DNA of 64,000 nucleotides from Bacteroidota bacterium (GCA_023386045.1 JAEWKK010000008.1:1-64000), one strand, 5' to 3'; positions 52,382-60,814 are shown, numbered from the stretch's first letter. Numbers and translations: made by a program. The notes: generated by a model from the letters alone, not told the origin.

Positions 52382-52426
52382 GAAACCCATATGCTATCAA
52401 ATATGAACCATGAACTATGAACTATT

Positions 52427-53032
52427 CTACTTGATCTCTATCGCAAGCGATACCGAAGTATTTTCCCAGGCAATTACCAGGTTGGCGCCTTTGTCGGCTT
52501 TGGTGAAGGTCATACTGAAAGGTTCAACGGGCGTGGAAAGTTTTGTAACAGGAACATCGGCCCGGACCACATCTTTTTTTGAATCATAAACAAAAGCTCC
52601 CCAGCAATCAGTGTCTTTATTAATGATGAGGGTCCATTGTGTTTCATTGGGAATAGCATAAAGCGTATATCTTCCTTTAGCTATTTTTTTGCCGTTAACC
52701 ACTGCTTCTTTAAAAAACTCGATCTCCGTTGCTTCATTGGCGCCAAGTCTCCAGACTTTTCCATATTCAATGAGTTCACCAAAGATGATACGTTCATCGC
52801 GTTGCGGACGGCTGTAGATCACCCTGGCAAGAGGCGGCTGACTGGTTTTATTCTGTGTTTTGATCATGGGATAGTCGGCAGGGAAGTAAGACATATCCAT
52901 TGGTGATTTATCAAGTGCAGGAAGCTTGGTCACAGTTGTCGCGTTGCTTGCACCGGAAGTTGAAGCATTGGTTTGTGCAAAAGCTATTACACTGAACGCA
53001 GTACTTAACAGGATCAAAACAGTCTTTTTCAT
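52427..53032 (-). CDS. DUF2911-family exported protein
   Basis: 201 residues from the ATG at 53032, opening with a signal peptide (MKKTVLILLSTAFSVIAFAQ). The DUF2911 pattern is clear: SPMDMSYFP, then ARVIYSRPQRDERIIFGELIEYGKVWRLGANEATEIEFFKE, then KGRYTLYAIPNETQWTLIINKD. It is a single immunoglobulin-like or beta-sandwich domain common in Bacteroidota, function unknown. A -7 element TATTTTTG (53049-53056) lies 16 nt upstream and agrees with this start. Confidence 0.92.
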   Translation of the reverse strand: MKKTVLILLSTAFSVIAFAQTNASTSGASNATTVTKLPALDKSPMDMSYFPADYPMIKTQNKTSQPPLARVIYSRPQRDERIIFGELIEYGKVWRLGANEATEIEFFKEAVVNGKKIAKGRYTLYAIPNETQWTLIINKDTDCWGAFVYDSKKDVVRADVPVTKLSTPVEPFSMTFTKADKGANLVIAWENTSVSLAIEIK

Positions 53033-53048
53033 ACAATCGAATGGTTTG

Positions 53049-53056
53049 CAAAAATA
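53049..53056 (-). promoter_or_regulatory. -7 promoter element of the DUF2911 gene
   Basis: TATTTTTG on the minus strand, exact match, 16 nt before the ATG at 53032. Confidence 0.5.
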
Positions 53057-53088
53057 TCGGTTATTAAATTGCGGGATCTTACCGGTTA

Positions 53089-53676
53089 TCAAAGAAGACT
53101 TTCCAGCTTTCCTTTTGCGAATAGTTTAACATCTTTAAAGAAATCATGGAAGCATTCATCCAGATGAACGTAATGTTCAATGAACAAATTGTAAGCTGTG
53201 TCGGTTTCGGTCAAAAATGATGAACGTCTTACAAGACCTCCAAGGCTTTTGCGAATTCCATATTCATATTTATAATGGTAAAGCCAGTTCTCGGATTTCA
53301 TATAGGTAAATGCATGCAGGAAACGGATAGGAAGCGCGGAAGCGTTGTTTTCAAGATGTTTATATGTTTCTTCTGTAAAGCGCATTAGGGTTTCATCGTT
53401 GAAAGATTCAGGATCATTGGCCAGGAAATGATCATAGAGGATGTCAATGATGGGTGAGCTGTATAAACGATAGTCTTTTTTAAAAACTTCCCTTGCTCTT
53501 TTTGTTGCCGGATGGTTGTCGGTGAATTCATCAATGCTCCGATGCAGCATAATTCCTTTTTGGATATTACCGTTGAACCCAAACCGCGCCTTCCCTTTTA
53601 CGAAATCAGACACCATGTTTCCTACCAGTATTTCCGGTTGATTATACGATAGGTACGCATGACCGAGGTAATTCAT
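53089..53676 (-). CDS. acpH: Acyl carrier protein phosphodiesterase (AcpH/DUF479 family)
   Basis: 195 residues, a single HD-like domain. MNYLGHAYLS start, then GNMVSDFVKGK and GIMLHRSIDEFTDNHP (His/Asp pair) and ILYDHFLANDP (the YDHFLA motif) are hallmarks. AcpH removes the phosphopantetheine arm from holo-ACP; many homologs are annotated simply as DUF479, so the symbol is moderate. The promoter element TAATTTTG at 53682-53689 is 5 nt upstream. Confidence 0.85.
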   Translation of the reverse strand: MNYLGHAYLSYNQPEILVGNMVSDFVKGKARFGFNGNIQKGIMLHRSIDEFTDNHPATKRAREVFKKDYRLYSSPIIDILYDHFLANDPESFNDETLMRFTEETYKHLENNASALPIRFLHAFTYMKSENWLYHYKYEYGIRKSLGGLVRRSSFLTETDTAYNLFIEHYVHLDECFHDFFKDVKLFAKGKLESLL

Positions 53677-53681
53677 CCCGA

Positions 53682-53689
53682 CAAAATTA
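53682..53689 (-). promoter_or_regulatory. -7 promoter element of acpH
   Basis: TAATTTTG on the minus strand, exact match, 5 nt before the ATG at 53676. Confidence 0.45.
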
Positions 53690-53763
53690 CAATTCGTCCG
53701 TGTTAACAGTTTTACAACCTATGTTAAGGCGTTTAACAGCACGATCCAATCGTCACAATTGCC

Positions 53764-53794
53764 TTGTTGCAGGCTGTAACCATTTCTACTTTTG
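53764..53794 (+). promoter_or_regulatory. -33/-7 promoter of the secreted 149-residue protein gene
   Basis: CTTG-type -33 (53764-53766 as TTG), 20-nt spacer, TACTTTTG (53787-53794). The ATG follows 51 nt later. Confidence 0.55.
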
Positions 53795-53845
53795 AATCGT
53801 CAAACGATCAATAACAAAATTTAAAACCAAATAAACCATCTTATT

Positions 53846-54295
53846 ATGAAACGTTTATTATTCACCATGGCGCTGGCACTGAGCTTTATCAGTTTTAGCA
53901 GCTTCGCAGCAGATGATGATACAGTTGTATCAGAAAATGTGATCAGATCTTTTAATTCTTCTTTTAAATCAGCAACTGAAGTTAACTGGACAGTTAGCGA
54001 CAATTTCTATAAGGCCAGCTTTACTTTGAATGGCCAGTTTGTTGCCGCTTATTATGATGCCAATGGCGATATGATCGCTATGACAAGGAATATCAGCTCA
54101 ACACAATTGCCGATTGCTTTACAGGCAAGCCTGAAAAAAAGCTATGATGGCTATTGGATCAGTGACCTGTTTGAATTGGCCAACGAAGAAGGAACCAATT
54201 ATTATATCACGCTCGAGAATGCCGACAGCAAGCTGGTATTGAAGTCGACTTCCGACGCTGAATGGAGCAATTTCAGAAAGCAGCGTAAATCGTAG
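53846..54295 (+). CDS. Secreted PepSY-like protein, 149 residues
   Basis: A signal peptide (MKRLLFTMALALSFISFSSFA, AxA-type cleavage) leads into a small alpha/beta domain. The sequence (FNSSFKSATEVNWTVSDNFYKASFTLNGQFVAAYYDANGDMIAMTRNI) has the tandem-strand pattern of PepSY-like/beta-lactamase-inhibitor-like proteins. It is acidic and likely periplasmic. Function unknown. It has its own promoter and a terminator, so it is a single-gene unit. Confidence 0.72.
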   Translation: MKRLLFTMALALSFISFSSFAADDDTVVSENVIRSFNSSFKSATEVNWTVSDNFYKASFTLNGQFVAAYYDANGDMIAMTRNISSTQLPIALQASLKKSYDGYWISDLFELANEEGTNYYITLENADSKLVLKSTSDAEWSNFRKQRKS

Positions 54296-54318
54296 TTAGT
54301 TTTAGTGTGTGTAAACTG

Positions 54319-54360
54319 TCCCGTTCTTTCGCTTCGGCGGAAGGCGGGATTTGTTTTTTT
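54319..54360 (+). terminator. Rho-independent terminator after the PepSY-like gene
   Basis: TCCCG...CGGGA long stem with TTCG tetraloop (GCTTCGGC), one bulge, followed by TTTGTTTTTTT. It is 24 bp after the stop. Confidence 0.75.
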
Positions 54361-54367
54361 AAAGGAC

Positions 54368-54375
54368 TATTTTTG
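54368..54375 (+). promoter_or_regulatory. -7 promoter element of the DHS-like gene
   Basis: TATTTTTG, exact consensus, 19 nt before the ATG at 54395. Confidence 0.5.
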
Positions 54376-54394
54376 CCCACTAATTTGAAAACTT

Positions 54395-55369
54395 ATGAAT
54401 AAAGGTCCGGTTTCACAATTTATAGCACATCACTACAGGCATTTTAATTCGGCGGCGCTGGTAGATGCTGCCAAAGGCTATGAGCAGCACCTGCTTGAAG
54501 GCGGTAAAATGATGATCACCCTGGCAGGAGCCATGAGTACGGCAGAGTTGGGTATTTCACTGGCAGAAATGATCAGGCAGGACAAAGTGCATATCATCTC
54601 CTGTACCGGCGCCAACCTAGAAGAAGACATCATGAATCTTGTTGCGCATAATCATTATGAAAGACTTCCCAACTGGCGCGACCTCACGCCGGAAATGGAA
54701 TGGGATCTTTTGGAAAGAGGATTAAATCGTGTAACGGATACCTGCATACCTGAAGAAGAAGCTTTCAGGAGAATACAAAGACATATTCACCAGCTCTGGA
54801 AAGATGCCAATGATAAAGGTGAAAGATATTTTCCTCACGAATACATGTACAAACTACTGAACAGTGGCGTGATGAAGGATGACTACCAGATCGATCCTAA
54901 AGACAGCTGGATGATAGCTGCGGCTGAAAAGAACCTTCCTATTGTAGTTGGAGGATGGGAGGACAGCACCATGGGAAACATCTTTGCTTCTTATGTTTAT
55001 AAAGGTGAGATCAATGCAAGCACCATGAAAAGCGGAATTGAATATATGGTTTGGCTGGCTAATTATTATAAGGATAATTCCAATGGAAAAGGTATAGGAT
55101 TCTTCCAGGTGGGCGGCGGCATTGCCGGTGATTTCCCCATCTGCGTGGTTCCCATGATGTACCAGGACCTTGAGATGCACGAAATTCCTTTCTGGAGCTA
55201 TTTCTGCCAGATCAGTGATTCCACAACTTCCTATGGATCTTATTCAGGAGCGCATCCCAACGAAAAGATCACCTGGGGAAAGCTGGATATCAAAACTCCA
55301 AAATACATTATTGAAAGTGATGCTACCATTGTGGCGCCCCTGGTCTTTGCCTGGGTTTTAGGATGGTAA
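54395..55369 (+). CDS. Deoxyhypusine synthase-like protein
   Basis: 324 residues, similar in length to eukaryotic DHS. The NAD-binding fold has MITLAGAMSTAELGI and SCTGANLEED. The C-terminal part has GGGIAGDFPICVVPM and the active-site element SGAHPNEKITWGK with the substrate lysine K296 in the same position as in human DHS (WGK). Bacteria lack the eIF5A target, so the natural role is more likely spermidine/homospermidine chemistry or another protein target; that is inference. It is a single gene with its own promoter and terminator. Confidence 0.85.
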   Translation: MNKGPVSQFIAHHYRHFNSAALVDAAKGYEQHLLEGGKMMITLAGAMSTAELGISLAEMIRQDKVHIISCTGANLEEDIMNLVAHNHYERLPNWRDLTPEMEWDLLERGLNRVTDTCIPEEEAFRRIQRHIHQLWKDANDKGERYFPHEYMYKLLNSGVMKDDYQIDPKDSWMIAAAEKNLPIVVGGWEDSTMGNIFASYVYKGEINASTMKSGIEYMVWLANYYKDNSNGKGIGFFQVGGGIAGDFPICVVPMMYQDLEMHEIPFWSYFCQISDSTTSYGSYSGAHPNEKITWGKLDIKTPKYIIESDATIVAPLVFAWVLGW

Positions 55370-55380
55370 AAAAATGATCA

Positions 55381-55404
55381 CCCCGCAAACAGCGGGGTTT
55401 TTTT
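55381..55404 (+). terminator. Rho-independent terminator between DHS-like gene and convergent gene
   Basis: CCCCGC-AAACA-GCGGGG followed by T7. The flanking A-tract lets it work in both directions. Confidence 0.85.
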
Positions 55405-55852
55405 ATCCCAGTGCCGCCAGGTTTTCCTTTGCGATAGCTGCATCTTTTGCATGATTATAACCTGAGATCAAAAGATATACAACAACTGCTTTTATTAGGA
55501 TTCCCTTAAAAAGACTGCTACCGCCATAAGCAATCACATTAATAGTGATGATACCTGCAAATAGAATCATGGCAATAACAATAGCCAGCATTGGATTTTT
55601 CCTGGCAAGGAACCCCAGTCCCATAAATATCACAGGGAAAAAGATGATGTAAATAAAAACCATTCCGGTGAACTCAGCACGTGATGAAAAGCTGCCAATC
55701 AGGTCGCCGATAAAAAAAATGGCAGCGATCATGAAAATTGCTTTCATGGTCCGGCCTCTTGAATAGGTTAGGTTATCCAGGTAAACTTCCTTATCATAAC
55801 TATTGGCAAACAGGGAAGTTTCAGTTTCAGCAGTGTTGGTTTCTAAGTTCAT
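55403..55852 (-). CDS. Hypothetical four-helix membrane protein
   Basis: 149 residues. An acidic N-terminal tail (about 35 residues) with a conserved-looking SYDKEVYLDNLTYSRGR is followed by four membrane helices. No catalytic motif. It has a short C-terminal basic-acidic end (HAKDAAIAKENLAALG). Unknown function. It ends at the DHS-like terminator. Confidence 0.7.
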   Translation of the reverse strand: MNLETNTAETETSLFANSYDKEVYLDNLTYSRGRTMKAIFMIAAIFFIGDLIGSFSSRAEFTGMVFIYIIFFPVIFMGLGFLARKNPMLAIVIAMILFAGIITINVIAYGGSSLFKGILIKAVVVYLLISGYNHAKDAAIAKENLAALG

Positions 55853-55902
55853 ATCTAAATTTTCTGGAAGATATCTTTTGTGCTTCAGATATGCAAATGC
55901 TT

Positions 55903-55925
55903 AAAAAAACCCGCTCTACGCGGGT
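55903..55925 (-). terminator. Rho-independent terminator of the M28 peptidase operon
   Basis: On the minus strand ACCCGC-GTAGA-GCGGGT, followed by T7. It is 14 bp after the stop at 55939. Confidence 0.8.
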
Positions 55926-55938
55926 CTTTACATTTCAG

Positions 55939-57414
55939 TTACCTGGTCAAGGAAGCGGGATCCAATGGAATGTCTCTTTTCAGCATTTCATTGCGGTTGG
56001 CCATTTCCCATGCGGTATAAAATACCAGCTGTGCGCGCCTTGCCAGTAAATTATAATTGATCTTGTCAGGTGTATCAGTAGGCTTGTGATAATCGCTTTT
56101 CAGCATGCCGTCATAATAAAAAATGATGGGCACACCTTTCTTCGCAAAATTATAATGATCGCTTCTGAAATAGATCCTGTTGGGGTCTTTGGGATCATTG
56201 AACTTATAATCCAGTTGAAGGCGCGTGTATTTTTTGTTGATGGATTCACTGATGGGTCGCAGATCACTGCTTAATTTATCATCACCTACCACATAAACAT
56301 AGTTCAAAGTATCGCCCTTTCTTTCAGCATCGCTGCGGCCTATCATATCAATATTGAGATTGGCAGTGGTTTTCTCCAAAGGATAAACAGGATGTGAAGA
56401 ATAATAATCAGATCCCCACAAACCTTTTTCCTCACCACTGACCGTCATAAAAACTATTGTACGCCTTTGGGGTTTGCCGGCTGCTTTTGCTTTTGCAAAT
56501 GCTTCTGCAATCTCAATGACACTAACCGTACCAGAACCATCATCATCTGCACCATAATAGATCACGGAGTCACCGCGCTTGCCAAGGTGGTCATAATGCG
56601 CTGTAATGAAGAGGTACTGGTCTTTCAGATCGGTGCCTGGTAAAATTCCTATGACATTGCTGCTTTCTGCTGTGAGCGTGGTCTTTTTTGTCTGCAGCAA
56701 CACCTGCGCCTGGTAAACCTGAACACTATTGGCTTTTGTTTTTTCAGTTCCGATAATTGATTCCAGCACCTGGTTGGAAACTGTGTATTGCTGTGGTGTG
56801 ATGTTTCTTCTGAAAAGACTTACCATCTGGTTGCCCTTTCTAGAAGAACCAGGCCTGGGATAATTGGATTGCACAAACAGGATGGCTCCGGCTCCTTTAT
56901 TCTGAAGCACTGAAAAAACCGGGCTGCCGCTATTCCTTCCCTGTGGGGCATTTCCGCTGAATAAAATAAGTTTACCTGTGAGATTCATATTCCTTACACT
57001 GTCTGCGGGTGTATTGGCCGGAATGTAAACTGCTTCACTAAATCGTAGTGTGGCATCCAGGTTGGATGCAATGGATGGATTGAAATCCCTGTCCAACTCA
57101 AAACTTTTTCCATTGACTTCAAGCGTTGCTGACAATAAGGAGTCCTGGTACACAGGAAAATTGATCTGGTAGCTGCCATTGTTTCCCGGCTGCAGTCCAA
57201 TGGATCTGAACTGCGCTTCAATATAGGCAGCTGCTTTTTTTTGTCCCGGCGTTGCTGTTTCTCTTCCTTCCATTTCAGCACTGGCAACTATATGCAGATG
57301 CCTGCTCAGGTCTGCAGGTGTGATAGTCTTTGCAAAAACACCAGGCTTTGTTTTCTTTTGCGCAAAAACATTCAGTGTACTTATTACAAGTACAAACAAT
57401 AAGCATTTTTTCAT
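55939..57414 (-). CDS. Exported M28-family zinc aminopeptidase
   Basis: 491 residues from the ATG at 57414, which begins a signal peptide (MKKCLLFVLVISTLNVFA). A PA insert domain (about 130-230) interrupts the peptidase. Zinc ligands and catalytic residues are seen in ITAHYDHLGK, GADDDGSGTVSVIE, VSGEEKGLWGSDYY, DMIGRSD and FRSDHYNFAKKG. It probably trims peptides in the periplasm. It is the last gene of the gmk/CNNM/tatC/rpiB series. Confidence 0.92.
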   Translation of the reverse strand: MKKCLLFVLVISTLNVFAQKKTKPGVFAKTITPADLSRHLHIVASAEMEGRETATPGQKKAAAYIEAQFRSIGLQPGNNGSYQINFPVYQDSLLSATLEVNGKSFELDRDFNPSIASNLDATLRFSEAVYIPANTPADSVRNMNLTGKLILFSGNAPQGRNSGSPVFSVLQNKGAGAILFVQSNYPRPGSSRKGNQMVSLFRRNITPQQYTVSNQVLESIIGTEKTKANSVQVYQAQVLLQTKKTTLTAESSNVIGILPGTDLKDQYLFITAHYDHLGKRGDSVIYYGADDDGSGTVSVIEIAEAFAKAKAAGKPQRRTIVFMTVSGEEKGLWGSDYYSSHPVYPLEKTTANLNIDMIGRSDAERKGDTLNYVYVVGDDKLSSDLRPISESINKKYTRLQLDYKFNDPKDPNRIYFRSDHYNFAKKGVPIIFYYDGMLKSDYHKPTDTPDKINYNLLARRAQLVFYTAWEMANRNEMLKRDIPLDPASLTR

Positions 57415-57424
57415 TGATGATTTT

Positions 57425-57880
57425 TTATACGCAGGCAATCTTACCTACTCGTTTTTCATGACGGCCACCTTCAAAAGCAGTATTTAAAAATACATTCACC
57501 ATTTCTTCTGCCTCAGGTGTGGATACAAATCTTGCAGGTATGCAAATAATATTCGCATTGTTATGTTGCCTTGCCAGTGCTGCTATCTGGGTTTGCCAGC
57601 AAATAGCAGCCCTGATGCCCTGGTGTTTGTTAGCAGTGATAGCTACTCCATTGGCGCTTCCGCAGATCAATACACCAACGCCAGAATCGCCCTTTTCTAC
57701 GGCTGAAGCTACAGGGTGTGCGAAATCCGGATAGTCAACGGAATCCATACTATAAGTGCCGTAATCTTTTACGGTAAAGCCTTTATTCTTCAATAAATCG
57801 ATGATAACGGTTTTATATTCAAAGCCTGCATGGTCTGCACCAATGGCAATGGGTTTGGAAAGATCAAAACTTGAGTTCAT
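57425..57880 (-). CDS. rpiB: Ribose 5-phosphate isomerase B
   Basis: 151 residues. It interconverts ribose 5-phosphate and ribulose 5-phosphate in the pentose phosphate pathway. The phosphate loop reads GADHAGFEYK and the active site VLICGSANGVAI, with Cys for proton transfer. The C-terminal GGRHEKRVGKI is a family signature. It is cytoplasmic. It has a -7 element TAAATTTG (57894-57901) 13 nt upstream of the start. Together with zwf and gnd in the window it supplies three of the oxidative and isomerase steps. Confidence 0.95.
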   Translation of the reverse strand: MNSSFDLSKPIAIGADHAGFEYKTVIIDLLKNKGFTVKDYGTYSMDSVDYPDFAHPVASAVEKGDSGVGVLICGSANGVAITANKHQGIRAAICWQTQIAALARQHNNANIICIPARFVSTPEAEEMVNVFLNTAFEGGRHEKRVGKIACV

Positions 57881-57893
57881 GCTGCTGTTTTTA

Positions 57894-57901
57894 CAAATTT
57901 A
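57894..57901 (-). promoter_or_regulatory. -7 promoter element of rpiB
   Basis: TAAATTTG on the minus strand, exact match, 13 nt before the ATG at 57880. Confidence 0.5.
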
Positions 57902-57939
57902 GCCTATTGAAAGAAGTTGTGGATGAATGAAGCTAAAGC

Positions 57940-58791
57940 TTAACTCCACTCTTTATCGGCAATGGCTCTTTTCCTGTCCACCTTTGCTGCCAGAAAAATG
58001 CTGATAACATATAAGAGTAAAAGTGGAATGGCAACGGCAAGCTGGCTCACCACATCAGGACCTGGCGTAATCACACCAGCAACAATGAAAATGATGACTA
58101 CGGCGTATTTAATCATTTTCCTAAGATATGCTGCAGTTACCAGGCCGATCTGTGCAAGGAAATAAATCACCAGAGGTAGCTGGAAAGCAAGGCCGCTACC
58201 CAGTACCAGTGGCAGCATCATGTCTATATAACTATTGATGGTCCAGATATTCTCTACCATTTCATCCAGCTGGAAATGAAAAAAGAAATTGATGGCGTAA
58301 GGAGCCACTACAAAATATCCAAAGAGTACACCGGTAAAAAAAAGAAAAGACACCCAGAAGATGACACCCCTGGTTCTTCGCAGTTCTTTCTGTGAAAGTG
58401 CCGGCCTGATGAATTTCCAGAATTGATAAAATACATAGGGAAAGGCAAGGATCAATCCACTCACAAGGATCACGGTAAACCACATGCTGAACTGTCCGGA
58501 TACCTGGGTACTTTGGAGTTTCAGCGATATGCCTCCCATGCAAAGGGCTTCCCCGAGATTGAGCGATCGGCCCAGCCTGCAGATGACACCATAGGTAGGG
58601 AAGTCATTGTGTGTAGGACCAAGAAGAATACTCTTGATGATGAATTTATTGTAGATGCCGGCAACAATGGCACCGATGGCTATGGCCACCACACTGCGGA
58701 ATAAATGAGCGCGAAGTACTTCGAGATGATCTATAAAGGACATCTCCGCTTTTTCGGCATTTTCTCTTTTCTTCAGGAAACTCAGGGCCAT
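57940..58791 (-). CDS. tatC: Sec-independent protein translocase subunit TatC
   Basis: 283 residues, six membrane helices. The opening MSFIDHLEVLRAHLFRS is the TatC signature that binds twin-arginine signals, and FPYVFYQFWKFIRPAL (with Phe/Glu residues at the cytoplasmic loop) and ITPGPDVVSQL are typical. Works with TatA/B, not encoded here. A -7 element TATCTTTG (58807-58814) is 15 nt upstream. It is on the same strand as CNNM and rpiB. Confidence 0.96.
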   Translation of the reverse strand: MALSFLKKRENAEKAEMSFIDHLEVLRAHLFRSVVAIAIGAIVAGIYNKFIIKSILLGPTHNDFPTYGVICRLGRSLNLGEALCMGGISLKLQSTQVSGQFSMWFTVILVSGLILAFPYVFYQFWKFIRPALSQKELRRTRGVIFWVSFLFFTGVLFGYFVVAPYAINFFFHFQLDEMVENIWTINSYIDMMLPLVLGSGLAFQLPLVIYFLAQIGLVTAAYLRKMIKYAVVIIFIVAGVITPGPDVVSQLAVAIPLLLLYVISIFLAAKVDRKRAIADKEWS

Positions 58792-58806
58792 GTTTTAAAA
58801 CTGGGG

Positions 58807-58814
58807 CAAAGATA
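58807..58814 (-). promoter_or_regulatory. -7 promoter element of tatC
   Basis: TATCTTTG on the minus strand, exact match, 15 nt before the ATG at 58791. Confidence 0.5.
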
Positions 58815-58853
58815 ACCGCTGATCAAACCTCTTTCCCCGGAATCTCAGGCAGA

Positions 58854-60107
58854 TCATTTTAATAGTTTCATTTTAACCATTTCGATACGGGTATCGCTGA
58901 CGCTGAGAATATCGAATTCAAAATCATCGATGATGATCCTTTCTTTTTGCTTGGGGATGGTTTCGTGCTGGCTGATGATATATCCTGAAAGTGTTTCAGA
59001 ATCATTATCGGGGAATTCCAGCTCGTATTTCTTGCAGAGATAATCCAGTTCCAGCCTGCCCGAAAAAATATATTCATCTTCAGCCAGTCGTTTTTCAACA
59101 AACTCCTCGCTGTCGTATTCATCATGTATCTCACCAAAGATCTCTTCCAGCACATCTTCCATAGTTACAATGCCCGCTGTTCCTCCAAATTCATCCACCA
59201 CCCAGGCAATGCTTTTTCTTTCTTTGGAAAAACGGCTGATCAGGTCTGTGGCACTCATGCTTTCCGGAACGGCAGGAATGGGTAAAAGAATGGATTGGAT
59301 ATTCTCAGGATTTTTGAACATATCCAGCTGGTGCACATAACCCAGGATGTGGTCAATATTATTTTCATAGACGATCAGCTTGCTAAGCTTGGTCTCAATA
59401 AATTTTTCACGCACCTGCTCAATGGAAGATTTTACTTCAACGCCTATGATCTCTTTTCTGGGAACCAGGCACTGGCGCACCTTGGTATGATGCAGGTTCA
59501 GGGCATTGTCAAACAGGTCCGTATCTATTTTTTGCTGTACAGCATCATCATCCGAGTATTGCTGGAATAGTGTATCCAGAATGCTGCCGCTGAAAACCTC
59601 CTTGGATTCCTGGAGCCTTACATTAAAAACATATTTAAGTGTCCAGTCCGAAAGACTGATGAACATGGTTCCTATTGGCTGAAGTATCTGGTAAAAAAGA
59701 TTGATAACCCATACCAGTTTGGTCAGGATAAAATTGCTGTGTGCCCTGAAGATGGCCCGCGGAATAAATTCGGCAAAGATCAGAACAACAAAGGTGGCGA
59801 TGAGTATGTCCAGTAAAAGGCGGGCGATATCATTTTCAAGCCCGATCTTTTTCCAGAGCGGAACGGTTACTTCGCTGAAAAGAAGAATAAATGAAACCAG
59901 GAATAAGGTAAAGCCTACGAGGGTGGTGCTGATAAATAACTGGGGATTTTCAATAAAGCGGGAAAGAATGATTCCGCTTTGCCTGCCCTGTTTCTTTTTT
60001 AATTCGATCCCGAAACGGTTGGCACTGTAAAAAGCCATTTCGATGCCTGCAAAAAAACCCATCATCAGGATCGTGACAAAAAACCAAACCAGTGTCGTTG
60101 CTATCAT
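58854..60107 (-). CDS. CNNM/CBS-domain membrane protein (hemolysin family, CorC-like)
   Basis: 417 residues. The N-terminal DUF21 domain (about 1-190) has four membrane helices. A pair of CBS domains follows (about 210-330), containing KLIVYENNIDHILGYVHQLD and AWVVDEFGGTAGIVTMEDVLEEIFGEIHDEYD, a hallmark of this family. The C-terminal CorC_HlyC domain (about 335-415) closes it. It is implicated in Mg2+/Co2+ export or regulation; some Bacteroidota members are gliding-associated GldE, which cannot be ruled out. Confidence 0.9.
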   Translation of the reverse strand: MIATTLVWFFVTILMMGFFAGIEMAFYSANRFGIELKKKQGRQSGIILSRFIENPQLFISTTLVGFTLFLVSFILLFSEVTVPLWKKIGLENDIARLLLDILIATFVVLIFAEFIPRAIFRAHSNFILTKLVWVINLFYQILQPIGTMFISLSDWTLKYVFNVRLQESKEVFSGSILDTLFQQYSDDDAVQQKIDTDLFDNALNLHHTKVRQCLVPRKEIIGVEVKSSIEQVREKFIETKLSKLIVYENNIDHILGYVHQLDMFKNPENIQSILLPIPAVPESMSATDLISRFSKERKSIAWVVDEFGGTAGIVTMEDVLEEIFGEIHDEYDSEEFVEKRLAEDEYIFSGRLELDYLCKKYELEFPDNDSETLSGYIISQHETIPKQKERIIIDDFEFDILSVSDTRIEMVKMKLLK

Positions 60108-60134
60108 CCCGGTAAAGATATAAAAACTGAGAGC

Positions 60135-60713
60135 TTATCCTATGAAGGCCTCAACTACTTTTTCCGCCTGCTGACAGGCATTGGTAAGGTTATCGTTAAG
60201 GATGATATGATCAAAAGAATGCTTGAATGAAAGTTCATAAGCGGCTTTATTTACCCTGGCATTCAGCGATTCTTCGCTTTCTGTTCCCCTGGACTGAAGC
60301 CTTCTTTTTAATTCATCAACGCTTGGGGGTTCAATAAAAATGGAAAGCGTTGTTTCCGGATATTGCTGTTGCACATGGATCGCACCTTTAACATCAATAT
60401 CAAGCACAGGGATCCTGCCTTCATTCCAGATCCTGTTCAGTTCAGATTTAAGTGTACCATAATACTTTCCTTCATACACCATTTCCCACTCAACAAATTC
60501 CCCATGCTGGATCTTATTGGTAAAATCTTCGAGTGACATGAAATAATAATCTTTTCCAGATTTTTCATTTCCCCTTGCCGAACGTGTGGCAGCGGAAATG
60601 GAAAATTCAAGCATGTTGGAAAATCTTTCCAGCAAATGCCTGGTAATGCTGGTCTTGCCGGCACCAGACGGCGCCGTTATAATGATGATCTTTTGCTGGT
60701 TGTTGATGGTCAT
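60135..60713 (-). CDS. gmk: Guanylate kinase
   Basis: 192 residues from the ATG at 60713. It phosphorylates GMP to GDP. The P-loop is APSGAGKTS (14-22), and GMP binding uses the SAATRSARGNEKSGKDYYFM region with the conserved RSAR. FVEWEMVYEGKYYGTL and LDIDVKGAIHVQQ follow. Short, normal length. It is 27 bp upstream of the CNNM gene in the same direction and probably heads this minus-strand operon. Confidence 0.97.
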   Translation of the reverse strand: MTINNQQKIIIITAPSGAGKTSITRHLLERFSNMLEFSISAATRSARGNEKSGKDYYFMSLEDFTNKIQHGEFVEWEMVYEGKYYGTLKSELNRIWNEGRIPVLDIDVKGAIHVQQQYPETTLSIFIEPPSVDELKRRLQSRGTESEESLNARVNKAAYELSFKHSFDHIILNDNLTNACQQAEKVVEAFIG

Positions 60714-60814
60714 AAACAAGCGCTAAGTTACCGAACAGCCTAAGAAAAAGTGAAATAAAGAAATGGTGATCGTAAGAAATTGCTGTCCATCACCGAACTG
60801 ATTAACTTTAGTGA

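Larger units (their letters stand above)
51836..52426. other. Long intergenic region with a short ORF, hairpin and repeats
   Basis: 591 bp. It contains a possible 45-codon ORF (51993-52130), a strong hairpin (52165-52188), a GATAAAC/GATAAACG-like array (52203-52246), copy C of the dispersed fragment (52319-52381) and CCATGAA/CTATGAA units (52405-52425). Confidence 0.7.

Noticed and set aside
9850..52425. CRISPR array
   Set aside because: Repeats are period 7 without 20-40 bp unique spacers, units are degenerate, and no cas genes are present.
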